Shown here one piece after another: positions 17,578 to 26,434 of a stretch of 57,863 bases of DNA. The stretch's first letter is position 1; each line of letters begins with the position of its first letter. The notes beneath the pieces are model-generated. The model had not been told where the DNA came from. It ran no database searches and saw only the letters and a list, made by a program, of their open reading frames with translations. Both the position numbers and the translations under genes were made by a program. This DNA comes from an uncultured Porphyromonadaceae bacterium (GTDB lineage: Bacteria > Bacteroidota > Bacteroidia > Bacteroidales > Muribaculaceae). The DNA is taken from the NCBI GenBank assembly GCA_900547825.1, contig URII01000009.1:1-57863 (forward strand). Direction: 5' to 3'.

Positions 17578-19131
17578 TCATGATTTGCGCTGTTTGCCTC
17601 TGAGGCGGCATCGTGACGACCGTAGCGAGCTGGCCGAAATGCCCATTATCCGGCATATGGAATCATTGTCAAACCCCATTTCTGTCAAAATCAGCAACAA
17701 TCGGTTTCCTTGCGAAAGTGAAGAATATTTATCGTTGGTCCTTTTGCTGAAATCCCGGTCTACAATGTCATAATAGCTGAAGAAGCTTTCAAAATCATTT
17801 TTTGACCAACGCAGTGTATTTCCCTGTTTCCTGATGTCGTCAAACAATTCCTTGCCGCGTGAAACCTGAAGAATTTTTGTTTGCTCTATGTTGTCAATTT
17901 CTTTTTTGAGGCGTAGCATCTCTTTTTTAAGACGACCGCTGTTAGCCTCGAGATCGACCATGCGGTTTTTGTATTTTTCCTTGATGGCCACTGTGTGGCG
18001 TGATTTTTTTATAATAACAGTTATTGCTATGGTGGCAATGAGTATGACACATATCAATACCGTTACAATTAAAAGTGAATTTTTTTCCTGCTTCTTGATT
18101 GATTGGCGATAGTCATAGTCAAGTTGGAGCACATTTATTTTCATTGTTTTCTGTTCGCGTTGCAGACTATCTTTCAATAATGTGGCTATGGAAGCGTTGT
18201 CACCCGATTCCTTATATTTTCCGGCAGCATAGAGGGTCGATGCGATGCTGTTGCGCAACTCTATTTCCTCTTCTGCATTCGCTTTTGCAAGAGCTTTTCT
18301 CCAGATGTTCATTGCTGCTGCGGTATCGCCTCTGTTGAAATATATGCGGGCAAGAAGGTTGCTGTTTGCCGTGATAGGTTCGGTGTTGTAGGAGTGGGTG
18401 ATCAGTAGTTCGCCTTTGGCCGAATCTCCGAGCATTCTGTAATAGACACCTAAGTTTGAGAGATTTTGTGCACGGGCATAACTTGGCATAGAGTCAATCA
18501 ACGGTTCGACAGCCTTTATGTAATGCAGCAGGCTGTCGGTGATGCCAAGCCTGGCATATATGCATCCGAGATGGTTGTAGGCGAACGACAGCTGCACATA
18601 ATCGTGTTGGGAGACAGCCGCAGCCAATTCCTTGCGGGCATACATGAGAGCCAGCGAGTCGTTTGCTACAGCGTAATTCAAGGCGGTCAGGGCGGAATAG
18701 ACTTTATTGTGGAGATATTTGTCGGTTATGTCCGGTAGCAGATGTTCGGCCTGTTTCATCCTTATGGCTGCACCTTCCAGATCATGTTCTGAAAAGCGTA
18801 TCATTCCCGAATACAATGTGGCGAGGCATTCCCTGTCAATATCGCCTTTGTTTTTGAAATGGACGGCACTTTCATATAGCAGCGAGTCAGATATACAGGG
18901 TCGGTTCAGCTTGAATGAGGCCTGAGCCAGCAGGTATATATAACAGGCATAGTCATCGCGGTCCATTTCGCGGGGCTTCGTGTTTTTCAGGATTGTTATG
19001 GCGGAATCGGGTAATTCATTTCTCAGCAAAGTTTCGGCCTCCATTAACTCAGGGCTGTATGCGCCCGAGCATGCGGTTAACGTCAGCAGAGAAATGAGTA
19101 TGCCAAATATATATGAAACAGTACGCGCCAT
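17578..19131 (-). CDS. TPR lipoprotein-like membrane regulator with C-terminal HTH
   Basis: A 517-aa protein. The N-terminus (MARTVSYIFGILISLLTLTACSG) has a lipobox-like TAC|S signal. Residues about 25-330 are TPR-type helical repeats. A single membrane helix follows at about 355-376 (LLIVTVLICVILIATIAITV), then a charged coiled coil, then a C-terminal helix-turn-helix (LILTEMGFDNDSICRIMGIS) followed by a basic tail. This design, with TPRs outside and an HTH inside, is a known Bacteroidetes regulator type. ATG at 19131 is preferred over an upstream TTG. It is divergent from the giant secreted protein at 19465, the natural target. The promoter region carries a duplicated TATCTTTG box (see 19138-19220). 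The gene is convergent with the NRPS operon. Confidence 0.8.
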   Translation of the reverse strand: MARTVSYIFGILISLLTLTACSGAYSPELMEAETLLRNELPDSAITILKNTKPREMDRDDYACYIYLLAQASFKLNRPCISDSLLYESAVHFKNKGDIDRECLATLYSGMIRFSEHDLEGAAIRMKQAEHLLPDITDKYLHNKVYSALTALNYAVANDSLALMYARKELAAAVSQHDYVQLSFAYNHLGCIYARLGITDSLLHYIKAVEPLIDSMPSYARAQNLSNLGVYYRMLGDSAKGELLITHSYNTEPITANSNLLARIYFNRGDTAAAMNIWRKALAKANAEEEIELRNSIASTLYAAGKYKESGDNASIATLLKDSLQREQKTMKINVLQLDYDYRQSIKKQEKNSLLIVTVLICVILIATIAITVIIKKSRHTVAIKEKYKNRMVDLEANSGRLKKEMLRLKKEIDNIEQTKILQVSRGKELFDDIRKQGNTLRWSKNDFESFFSYYDIVDRDFSKRTNDKYSSLSQGNRLLLILTEMGFDNDSICRIMGISASSLRSSRCRLRGKQRKS

Positions 19132-19137
19132 CTTATA

Positions 19138-19220
19138 CAAAGATACGGATAAGCGAGAGCAAAACCAAGCTTGCTTGAGTTTTGCCGAGCGTGAGTATCT
19201 AAGACGAAGTCAAAGATACG
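19138..19220. repeat. Imperfect palindrome between direct repeats CAAAGATACG, in a promoter
   Basis: CAAAGATACG occurs at 19138-19147 and again at 19211-19220. Between them lies an inverted repeat, GCAAAACCAAGC (19159-19170) against GCTTG-A-GTTTTGC (19173-19185) with loop TT and one bulge; its flanks are also weakly complementary. On the minus strand each direct repeat contains TATCTTTG, a consensus -7 box for the regulator gene, the proximal one only 6 nt before its ATG. The layout resembles a small inserted element with a 10-bp target duplication that doubled the promoter box, or two tandem promoters around an operator. Confidence 0.6.
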
Positions 19221-19464
19221 AAAAATAACAATACATGGTATAAATTCTACTCAACATATCGCTGCGGATTGAAGATAATGCGTTGCAAAAAAGCTGATAA
19301 ATAAGGTTGCTTTATGACGTAATATCAAAATTATCAGTATGTTGTGTGAAAATGATGTGCAACGCACCAATTTGCTCCGCTTGCAAATATGAATAAGTTA
19401 ATTTATAATTGTGATGGAAATTTATCTATCAATGGTTATCTATTAATATTTAAGTTATCGATTT
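19221..19464. other. Intergenic region upstream of the giant secreted protein
   Basis: AT-rich, with no ORF of note. A near-promoter, CAATTTG around 19369, deviates from TAnnTTTG at its first base. I see no strong hairpin. It probably holds the start site for the gene at 19465 and any binding site for the divergent HTH regulator. Confidence 0.4.
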
Positions 19465-22400
19465 ATGAACAGAGTTATCATTATCACGGCTGTTATTATG
19501 TCGTTGGGCATTTCTGCCTCGTCGGCTGGCCGGTTTGGAAGTTTCCAAGGAAGAAACAACATCTCGCCTCCAATGGAAACCGGGATGAAGGCAACTTTTC
19601 CGTCGCAAACGGTTATGAAAGTAAAAGGCGGTCCCGAATTGTGGGGTGTGATCGAGTATGCCAAATCATGGAATGAGTTGCCTGAAAATGAGGAGCGCCC
19701 ATATGGAGTATATTCGTTTCTTGCTTCAAACCCCACCTCTCTGACACAAAAACTTAAGCTTGGCGCAAATACACCCAACGGTGGCGGAGTCATTGTGGGC
19801 AATGAATTCCGTTTCATCAACTATACTGTGATGTATGAAACGCAGGTAGTGTCATATTATTACAGATATGACATCGACACATGGCAGCCTATCGGCTATC
19901 CGCAGTATGGCATGGATGCAAGTGTAATAGCCACCGATCTCGCCTATGACCCTACCACAGAGAATGTATATGGGTATTTCTATAATCCGCTCGATATGGA
20001 TGCCGCCATGAATTTCGGTATTATTACCTATGGAGAATATGGTGTTTCAGTTCAGAACATAGCTCCTGAAACAGACGATATGATCTGTCTTACAGTTGGC
20101 GATGATGGCATTCTTTATGCATTGAGTGATGAAGGGGCTTTTTATACTGTCGACAAGAATACGGGGCAAAAATCTTTGGTTGACTATACCGGAGTACGCC
20201 CGTCGACCTTCCGCCAGAGCATGGCATATGATGCCAGGAGCGGAAAAATATACTGGACCGCTTTTGTGCAGACGGATCAGGAAGAGTTTACGTCGATGCT
20301 CTATGAGATCAATCCGGAATCGGGAATAGCCACAAAGCTGGGTGAGTTTGATGACGCTCAGGAAATAACGTGTCTTTATATTCCCGTGCCTGAAGCTGAT
20401 GATGACGCGCCTGCCGCGCCTGAAAACCTGGCCGTGGATTTCACTGGCGGCGAGTTGTCCGGCACTGCTACGTTTGTCATGCCTGCTGAGACCTATGGTG
20501 GCGCGGAGTTGTCGGGCGACCTATCCTATGAGATCTTTGCCAATGGCATTCCGGTGGCCCGCGGCAGTGCGCCGGCAGCATCCGAAGTCAATGCTCCGGT
20601 GAGCGTTTCAGAAGGAATGACCGAGTTTTATGTCGTTGCGTCCAATGCTGCCGGTGTGGGTGCGCCATCTGAAAAAGTAAGCAGATTCGTAGGCTTTGAC
20701 ACACCTGCCGAACCCTTGAATGTCACAATTGATTTCAACCGGGAAACAGGAAAAGTGTCTTTGGAATGGGAAGAGCCCGAAAGCACTGTCAATGGCGGAT
20801 ATCTTGATCTGCCCAATATCAGATATGACGTGACGCGCTATCCCGGCGGAGTGAAAGTGGCAGAGAATACATTCCTGAATATTTTCTCGGAGACGTTGAC
20901 AACCGATGAACTTGCGTCCTACTACTATACAGTTTGTGCCGTGAATCATGGCAAGGCCGGCGGCGAGGCTGTTTCAGGCAAAGTTATTGTAGGGGAAGCC
21001 TTCAATATACCGTTTGCCGATGATTTTTCTTCGGGTGATTTCAGTCTGTATGATGTTGTGGATGTGGCAGATGATGGTGTAAAGTGGAATGATGCCATTA
21101 ACTGTTTCTCGATTTTCTACCATTGGACGAATCCGCTTGACGATTGGCTGTTCACTCCGCCGGTCAGGTTGGAAGCAGGTGTGACCTATAGTTTCACGGT
21201 CGGCTTGCGCGGGGGATCATCCTATGATGAGGAGAGCTTTGAGATCGGTTTCGGCAACGGTATTGATCCTGCATCCTACACTGTAATTCTCGACGAGACA
21301 AAAGTCAACTCGTCCAATTATGCCCGCTTCCGGTGCTCTGTCACTCCCGATGCATCCGGTATCTACAGGTTTGGCATTCATGCTACCAGTGCTCCATACA
21401 AGGGTGGAATGTATGTGAATTATGTGTCTGTAGATACCGAATTTATCGCTGGCAGCCCTGAGCAGTGCGCCAATCTGCAAGTCACCCCGGACACCGATGG
21501 CGGGAACACAGCTTGCATCAGCTTCAATGCTCCCGACAAGACCCGCGACGGCAACACATTGACAGCTATCAGCCGCATAGATATATTGAGAGGAAGCCTT
21601 GTTGTCAATTCCATACAAAACCCACAGCCCGGATCGGCTCAGTCGTTTACTGATACCGATATGCCCTACGGACTGACGGAATACAGTGTGGTGGCATATA
21701 ATGATGCCGGCAAGGGCGGCGTAGCCAGAACTCAGGCATATATAGGCATTGATGTTCCCGTTGCTGTGTCAGGCGTCAAACTGTCTCAGACAGCCGACAA
21801 TCATCTTCACCTCTCATGGGATGCCACAGCCGCGTCAGGTGTCAACGGCGGTTATGTAGATACTGACAATGTGGTCTATACCATATATGAAGCCGACGGA
21901 ACCGAGGTTGATAGAATCATTGGGCAGACCTCGTGGGAGAACACCGGCTGCGATACCGGCAACCGGTCTAATGTCATATATTATAAAGTGACAGCGTCAT
22001 CGGCTGCTGGAGAGAGCGAAGCTGCGGAATCCAATTATTTCGTTATCGGATCATCACTTATGCTCCCTCTGAAAGAATCATTCGCCGGCAGCAAAACCAA
22101 TAGCGGCTTATGGTGGACAAACGGACTTCTGTCGTTCAACGCCTTCTCTTTCTCAGGTGAAAGCAGCGATCATGATGACGGTTCCATGAAATGGTTTGCC
22201 GTGAACGACGGTGACTGGGCATCTCTATCCACAGGACGTCTCAAAGCCGGCAATGCGCATCGCCTCATGCTTTTCTTTGATTACAGATATAACCCGGGCA
22301 CGAGTATGAAACTTTCGGTTATGGCTGATCCGTGCCAGCAAGGGGATGTGACGCTGGCCACATTCGATGCCGAGGCCGATACTGATAATAGCCGTGAATG

Positions 22401-23823
22401 GCGCAAGGCAGTTATAGAGGTTCCCGCCGACGTGGCCGGTGCCGAGTATTTTGTGTTGCGCTTCAAAGCCGAAGCTGACCGGTATATGTTGCCTGGATAT
22501 GAGCCAAACACTATTTTTATCGACAATATCGAACTTAGGGATGTGTCCGACAATGACGTGACTGTCCGGCTCGAATCTCCGGCCACTGCCAAGTGCGGCG
22601 AGACAATCACGGCACGTGTATATATTGACAACCGTGGATTCAATCCAGTCGAAGACATGACTGTGGCACTTCTTGCCGATGGCGAGACTGCCGACAGCCG
22701 CACGATAAATATTCCATTCAACGGCTCCGCTGAAATACTGCTTGATTTCACGGCTCCGCTCAAGGAAGGCGAAGTAGTTCTTGCCACAACGGCAAATCTG
22801 GAAGGTGATGCCGACAATGATGACAACACCGATGAGCTGACGGTCACCATAACCGATCCGCAGCTGCCCGGAGTAACTGACCTCAGGGCCTCGGGCACCG
22901 ATGATGTGACATTGACATGGAGCGAACCCCGGGATCTGCGCCGCCGCATGACAGAGACTTTCGACAGTTATACCCCTTGGATGTATGAGGGTGTGGGAGG
23001 CTGGACGATGTTTGACGGCGACGGAGTCGAAACCAACGTTTACAGCGGCATGCATTATCCCAATATCGGGGAAAAACTCGCCTGGATCGTATTCAACAAT
23101 GACTATGCGCAGATGTATGCTTCACAGAGAGAGATTTTTACGCCTGCTTCCGGTAACCAGTGCATGCTCGCTGTTGCAAACGTGCACGAGTACGGCAAGG
23201 GAATATTGTGTGACGACTGGCTCATTACTCCGCGTCTTTCGGGCGAAGAGCACAAAATAGAGTTTGACATAAAGTCGCTTACCGATTATGAGGAGGATTT
23301 CGCAATATATGTCACATCCTCGGAAACTGCCGATGTTACGGAAATGCGTGCGTCACGCCTGGCTTTTGAAAAATTCGGAGCCGGCAACCAATGGAGACAT
23401 TATGAATACACCATTCCCGAAGGAACGACATATGCCGCTTTAGTATATACCTCGAATCTGTCGGGTGTAATGGTCGATAATTTTATTTTTGAGACACCGT
23501 CAATGCCCGTCAAAGGATATGTTGTTTACCGTGACGGAACCGAGATAGCCACACTCTCTGCCGACAAGAGGACTTTTGTTGACACCGGAGCTGTCGGTAA
23601 CAAGGGTGTATACACAGTGACAGTCGTATATGATGACGGCCATTCGGGACATTCCAACGAGGCATGCGCGGCTCTCGGTGGCATTGACACCATCACTGTT
23701 ACGGATGACAATGATATGATCTATACACCTGACGGCATATTCCGCGGACGAGGAACCGAAGCGTTTGAGAAACTTCCGGCAGGTATATATATTGTCGGAG
23801 GCCGTAAAACAGTCAAGAGATAA
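19465..23823 (+). CDS. Giant secreted fibronectin-III / choice-of-anchor-J protein with type IX-like tail
   Basis: A 1,452-aa protein with a signal peptide (MNRVIIITAVIMSLGISASS). About 40-310 is a beta-propeller-like region (repeated DLAYDPTTENVYGYFY, MAYDARSGKIYW patterns). About 315-500 are fibronectin-III-like repeats (APAAPENLAVDF..., PLNVTIDFNRETGKVSLEW). Choice-of-anchor-J modules follow (PFADDFSSGDFSLYDVVD...DDWLFTPPVRLEAG; LPLKESFAGS...), then more Fn3, a CARDB-like segment and a last anchor-J domain (DDWLITPRLSG). The C-terminus (FEKLPAGIYIVGGRKTVKR) is of the type IX sorting type. Probably surface-exposed or released; the ligand is unknown. It is paralogous to the 1,006-aa protein at 49073, sharing the SFAG block. 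It is divergent from a TPR/HTH regulator. Confidence 0.82.
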   Translation: MNRVIIITAVIMSLGISASSAGRFGSFQGRNNISPPMETGMKATFPSQTVMKVKGGPELWGVIEYAKSWNELPENEERPYGVYSFLASNPTSLTQKLKLGANTPNGGGVIVGNEFRFINYTVMYETQVVSYYYRYDIDTWQPIGYPQYGMDASVIATDLAYDPTTENVYGYFYNPLDMDAAMNFGIITYGEYGVSVQNIAPETDDMICLTVGDDGILYALSDEGAFYTVDKNTGQKSLVDYTGVRPSTFRQSMAYDARSGKIYWTAFVQTDQEEFTSMLYEINPESGIATKLGEFDDAQEITCLYIPVPEADDDAPAAPENLAVDFTGGELSGTATFVMPAETYGGAELSGDLSYEIFANGIPVARGSAPAASEVNAPVSVSEGMTEFYVVASNAAGVGAPSEKVSRFVGFDTPAEPLNVTIDFNRETGKVSLEWEEPESTVNGGYLDLPNIRYDVTRYPGGVKVAENTFLNIFSETLTTDELASYYYTVCAVNHGKAGGEAVSGKVIVGEAFNIPFADDFSSGDFSLYDVVDVADDGVKWNDAINCFSIFYHWTNPLDDWLFTPPVRLEAGVTYSFTVGLRGGSSYDEESFEIGFGNGIDPASYTVILDETKVNSSNYARFRCSVTPDASGIYRFGIHATSAPYKGGMYVNYVSVDTEFIAGSPEQCANLQVTPDTDGGNTACISFNAPDKTRDGNTLTAISRIDILRGSLVVNSIQNPQPGSAQSFTDTDMPYGLTEYSVVAYNDAGKGGVARTQAYIGIDVPVAVSGVKLSQTADNHLHLSWDATAASGVNGGYVDTDNVVYTIYEADGTEVDRIIGQTSWENTGCDTGNRSNVIYYKVTASSAAGESEAAESNYFVIGSSLMLPLKESFAGSKTNSGLWWTNGLLSFNAFSFSGESSDHDDGSMKWFAVNDGDWASLSTGRLKAGNAHRLMLFFDYRYNPGTSMKLSVMADPCQQGDVTLATFDAEADTDNSREWRKAVIEVPADVAGAEYFVLRFKAEADRYMLPGYEPNTIFIDNIELRDVSDNDVTVRLESPATAKCGETITARVYIDNRGFNPVEDMTVALLADGETADSRTINIPFNGSAEILLDFTAPLKEGEVVLATTANLEGDADNDDNTDELTVTITDPQLPGVTDLRASGTDDVTLTWSEPRDLRRRMTETFDSYTPWMYEGVGGWTMFDGDGVETNVYSGMHYPNIGEKLAWIVFNNDYAQMYASQREIFTPASGNQCMLAVANVHEYGKGILCDDWLITPRLSGEEHKIEFDIKSLTDYEEDFAIYVTSSETADVTEMRASRLAFEKFGAGNQWRHYEYTIPEGTTYAALVYTSNLSGVMVDNFIFETPSMPVKGYVVYRDGTEIATLSADKRTFVDTGAVGNKGVYTVTVVYDDGHSGHSNEACAALGGIDTITVTDDNDMIYTPDGIFRGRGTEAFEKLPAGIYIVGGRKTVKR

Positions 23824-23913
23824 AATTTCCCGCATTCGGAGAACTGGGATTCGGCAGCCCTATGCTGACCTGATTTCCGAAAGGCGGAACCGCTAAATAT
23901 AATTCGGCAAAAT

Positions 23914-23946
23914 AAAGAGTCCGGTTCAATACCGGACTCTTTACTT
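23914..23946. terminator. Bidirectional terminator between the giant secreted protein and the 37-aa ORF
   Basis: A perfect 12-bp stem AAAGAGTCCGGT/ACCGGACTCTTT with loop TCAAT, followed by T-rich sequence on both strands. It can end the plus-strand gene at 23823 and the minus-strand small ORF at 23955, whose stop is 8 nt away. Confidence 0.85.
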
Positions 23947-23954
23947 TATAAAAT

Positions 23955-24068
23955 TTACCGGAGGATGGCTGAGGAGGCGCCGGAGAGTGCTTCGATTTTT
24001 TGGGTAAGCCCTTTGCTTTTACGTCGTAGTGTAAGAAGTTCGCCTATATTTTTAAGATTGGTATTCAT
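23955..24068 (-). CDS. Possible 37-aa small protein
   Basis: The frame starts at ATG 24066-24068, begins MNTNLKNIGELLTLRRKSKG, and ends SGASSAILR with TAA at 23955. It is predicted helical, basic and soluble, with a Leu/Arg/Lys-rich first half. It has a TAAATTTG -7 box only 4 nt upstream of the ATG and a strong terminator 8 nt past the stop, so it has the full layout of an independent transcription unit. I do not recognise a family. The remaining intergenic sequence, 24081-24272, shows nothing else. It might instead be a small RNA gene with an incidental ORF. Confidence 0.5.
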   Translation of the reverse strand: MNTNLKNIGELLTLRRKSKGLTQKIEALSGASSAILR

Positions 24069-24072
24069 ACCG

Positions 24073-24080
24073 CAAATTTA
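24073..24080 (-). promoter_or_regulatory. Putative -7 box of the 37-aa ORF
   Basis: TAAATTTG on the minus strand, 4 nt before the ATG, implies a leaderless or almost leaderless message. The -33 element is weak. Confidence 0.4.
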
Positions 24081-24272
24081 CAAAAGTTTCTTATATGGGA
24101 AACTATTGGATACCCATTAATGTTTGCGTGATGTTGTTGGTTTGGGAGTTATTTTTGTAGGAGGGAGGGGGCAAGGTGATCAGGGAGCCAATAGAGATAA
24201 TAGAGAGAAGCCGGTATGTCAAAAATTCCGGATATTGACACACCGGCTTCGCTGGTAGGGTTATTCCCCGTT

Positions 24273-26408
24273 TCAGAGGAATTTGTATTTCGAGGTGTTC
24301 TTGATGCCGGGCATGGAGTTGTACTTCATGGCGCTACCGAACAGGGCCACTTTCTTGCCGAGGTTGGCTGGATTGTCCATGAGGTTGAGGGCCGTGCGGA
24401 CATCGCCGTAGGGGAGCTGCACGTCAATACATTTGGCCTGGGAGGTTTCCGAAGCGGAGGAGGCGAGAAGCATGTTGGCGTTCACGGCTCCGTCGGCTGA
24501 GAACACGGCGGCGAAGTTGGCGTAATAGCCCACGATATAACCCTCTACCCAGATGTCGCTGTAACCTTCGGGGGCTTTCTCCTTGTCCTGCGGATTCACA
24601 GCAATGATCTGTTCGGGCGAATAGGGTTTTGCTTCGGTTCCGTCGCCCGATCCTGCGGGAGGAGTTACAGGAGTGTCGGGGGTATCGGGATTCTCGGCAC
24701 CCTCAAGTTTGTATTTCGAAGTGTTTTTGAGTCCGGGCATTGAGTTGTACTTCATGACGCTGCCGAACAGAGTAACCTTTTTGCCGAGATTGCCGGGCTT
24801 GTCCATAAGGTTGAGGGCGGTGCGTATGTCGCCGTAGGGGAGCTGCACGTCGACGCATTGGCCCTGTGCGGCGGCTGTGGGCGAATCAGCCACGAGGATG
24901 TTGTTGTTCACAGCTCCTCCGGCTGAGAACACAGCGGTGAAGTTGGCATAATAGCCCACAATATATCCGGTCATCCAGATATCGCTGTAGCCATCGGGGG
25001 CATTCTCCTTGTCCTGCGGATTCACGGCAATGATCTGCGCCACGGTAAACGGATTGGCTTCCGAGCCGTCGCCTGAGCCTGCGGGAGGGGTGACAGGGGT
25101 GTCGCCGCCGGGCACGTCAACGCCTTCTATCTCGAATGAGCCGGCAGTGCCGGGGAGATTGATCATGCCGTAGGTGCCCATGTAGGAGGCAAGCTCTCCG
25201 CGCACTTTCATGTGACGCTTGTAGTTGCCGGGATTATCGGTTATGTTGCCGTACTCCCAGAGGGGTGTTCCCTGCGGAAGCTCCAGTACGAGACACTGGT
25301 TGATGTCGGTAGTTTCGGCTGTCGGGCCGAGCACGAGGGTGAGACCGAGAATATCTTCGGCGTTCCAGTCTATGTCGTCGGACGAGCTTACGGTGGTGCG
25401 TTCAGGTTTCACTGTTCCCACAATGTAGCCCTCAGTCCATGCAACGGGGCCCGCTGCGCCGGGAGCAAGACCCTTTTCCGTTTCAATGGCCTCGTCGATA
25501 GTGTAAGGATTGTCGGCTGTGCCTTTGGGTTTGAGCCATCCGTGGGGGCCGTTGACGGTGAGCTGCCAGCCGCTTGTGCCGTAGAAGCCGAGTATGGCCA
25601 CGAGGTCGCCCTCGCCTTCGGGAAGCATGGCGTCGCGGAAATTGGCATAACCGCTGGTGCGCACGGTAAGCGAGTTGCCGAAAGCGTCCTTGAGTGTGCG
25701 GTTGGTGTTGACCTTATAGCCGTCGGTCCATGCGAGCTTGCCCCCGTCGTCGAAATGCACGTTGGTGAATTTCACAAGCTGGCTCTGCCATTTGCGCAAT
25801 CCCTCGGGATTGGTCGACAGGGTGGCGAAATCGCTTACCGTGAGGGTGTCGACCTTCGACGGCTCGGGAAGGCCGTTGAGCTGCGAGTGCTCAAGGAAGA
25901 ACTCATAGCTCATAAATGTGGCTTCCCACGCGTTTCCTGCGGCATACCATTCGGGAAATCCGAGCTGCTGCAAGCCGTTGTATTTGCCTATGTACATGTC
26001 CGTGAGGTCGAGCACTATTTCCTGGCCTATGCGGTAGTCGTTATAGAGGCCGTTGCGGTTGATCGAAAGGGTAATGGCCGCTGTGGCGTCCTGTATGACG
26101 AGGTTTTTGTACACGTTGCCCTCGCGGTCCGACGAAACTACACGTCCGGCTATCACTACATGGTTGCCCTCCCTTACGGGTTTGCCGTCGGGCATGAGCA
26201 GATTGCCTTCCGCATCGATGCAGCGTATAGTGTCGATATAGTTGGTGGCGTCATCCCAATAGGCCTCCTTTACGGCGGCTATGGTGGTGTTGGGGACGAG
26301 TGTGGCCTCCGGTATTTCCATACGGGGCTTGTCAACATCGTCCTGGCACGCTGTAAAGGCCCCGCCCAGAAGCAGGAGCGCACCGATATATGTCTTGAGA
26401 TTTTTCAT
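24273..26408 (-). CDS. DUF5689-type surface lipoprotein with two duplicated C-terminal domains
   Basis: A 711-aa lipoprotein. The signal ends GAFTAC|QDDVD, with the lipidated Cys followed by acidic residues, as in Bacteroides surface-export signals. About 30-290 is a DUF5689-like region (VVIAGRVVSSDREGNVYKNLVIQDATAAITL; OB-fold-like pattern), followed by a variant OB-like domain to about 450. Then come two near-identical domains of about 125 residues: each starts GDG(S/T)EA and carries QIIAVNPQDKE, GYIVGYYANF, VQLPYGD, LNLMD and YNSMPG. These resemble DUF6359. They are joined by Pro/Thr linkers (TPVTPPAGSG). It is the last gene of an operon with a TonB receptor and a second DUF5689 protein, so it likely forms part of an outer-membrane capture complex. 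The ligand is unknown. Confidence 0.75.
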   Translation of the reverse strand: MKNLKTYIGALLLLGGAFTACQDDVDKPRMEIPEATLVPNTTIAAVKEAYWDDATNYIDTIRCIDAEGNLLMPDGKPVREGNHVVIAGRVVSSDREGNVYKNLVIQDATAAITLSINRNGLYNDYRIGQEIVLDLTDMYIGKYNGLQQLGFPEWYAAGNAWEATFMSYEFFLEHSQLNGLPEPSKVDTLTVSDFATLSTNPEGLRKWQSQLVKFTNVHFDDGGKLAWTDGYKVNTNRTLKDAFGNSLTVRTSGYANFRDAMLPEGEGDLVAILGFYGTSGWQLTVNGPHGWLKPKGTADNPYTIDEAIETEKGLAPGAAGPVAWTEGYIVGTVKPERTTVSSSDDIDWNAEDILGLTLVLGPTAETTDINQCLVLELPQGTPLWEYGNITDNPGNYKRHMKVRGELASYMGTYGMINLPGTAGSFEIEGVDVPGGDTPVTPPAGSGDGSEANPFTVAQIIAVNPQDKENAPDGYSDIWMTGYIVGYYANFTAVFSAGGAVNNNILVADSPTAAAQGQCVDVQLPYGDIRTALNLMDKPGNLGKKVTLFGSVMKYNSMPGLKNTSKYKLEGAENPDTPDTPVTPPAGSGDGTEAKPYSPEQIIAVNPQDKEKAPEGYSDIWVEGYIVGYYANFAAVFSADGAVNANMLLASSASETSQAKCIDVQLPYGDVRTALNLMDNPANLGKKVALFGSAMKYNSMPGIKNTSKYKFL
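24281..25090 (-). repeat. Intragenic tandem duplication of a 140-codon domain
   Basis: Two direct copies of about 390 nt (approximately 24281-24671 and 24705-25095) encode the two C-terminal domains of the 711-aa lipoprotein. They are clearly similar at DNA level but diverged at many synonymous and some coding positions, so the duplication is not recent. A third, more distant copy lies in the neighbouring gene around 26950-27260. Confidence 0.75.
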
Positions 26409-26434
26409 ATCTGAAGTTTGTGTGGTGATGGGGA

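Noticed and set aside
25212..26414. 400-aa plus-strand ORF opposite the 711-aa lipoprotein
   Set aside because: The opposite frame has a lipobox, recognisable domains and operon context; this one has none.
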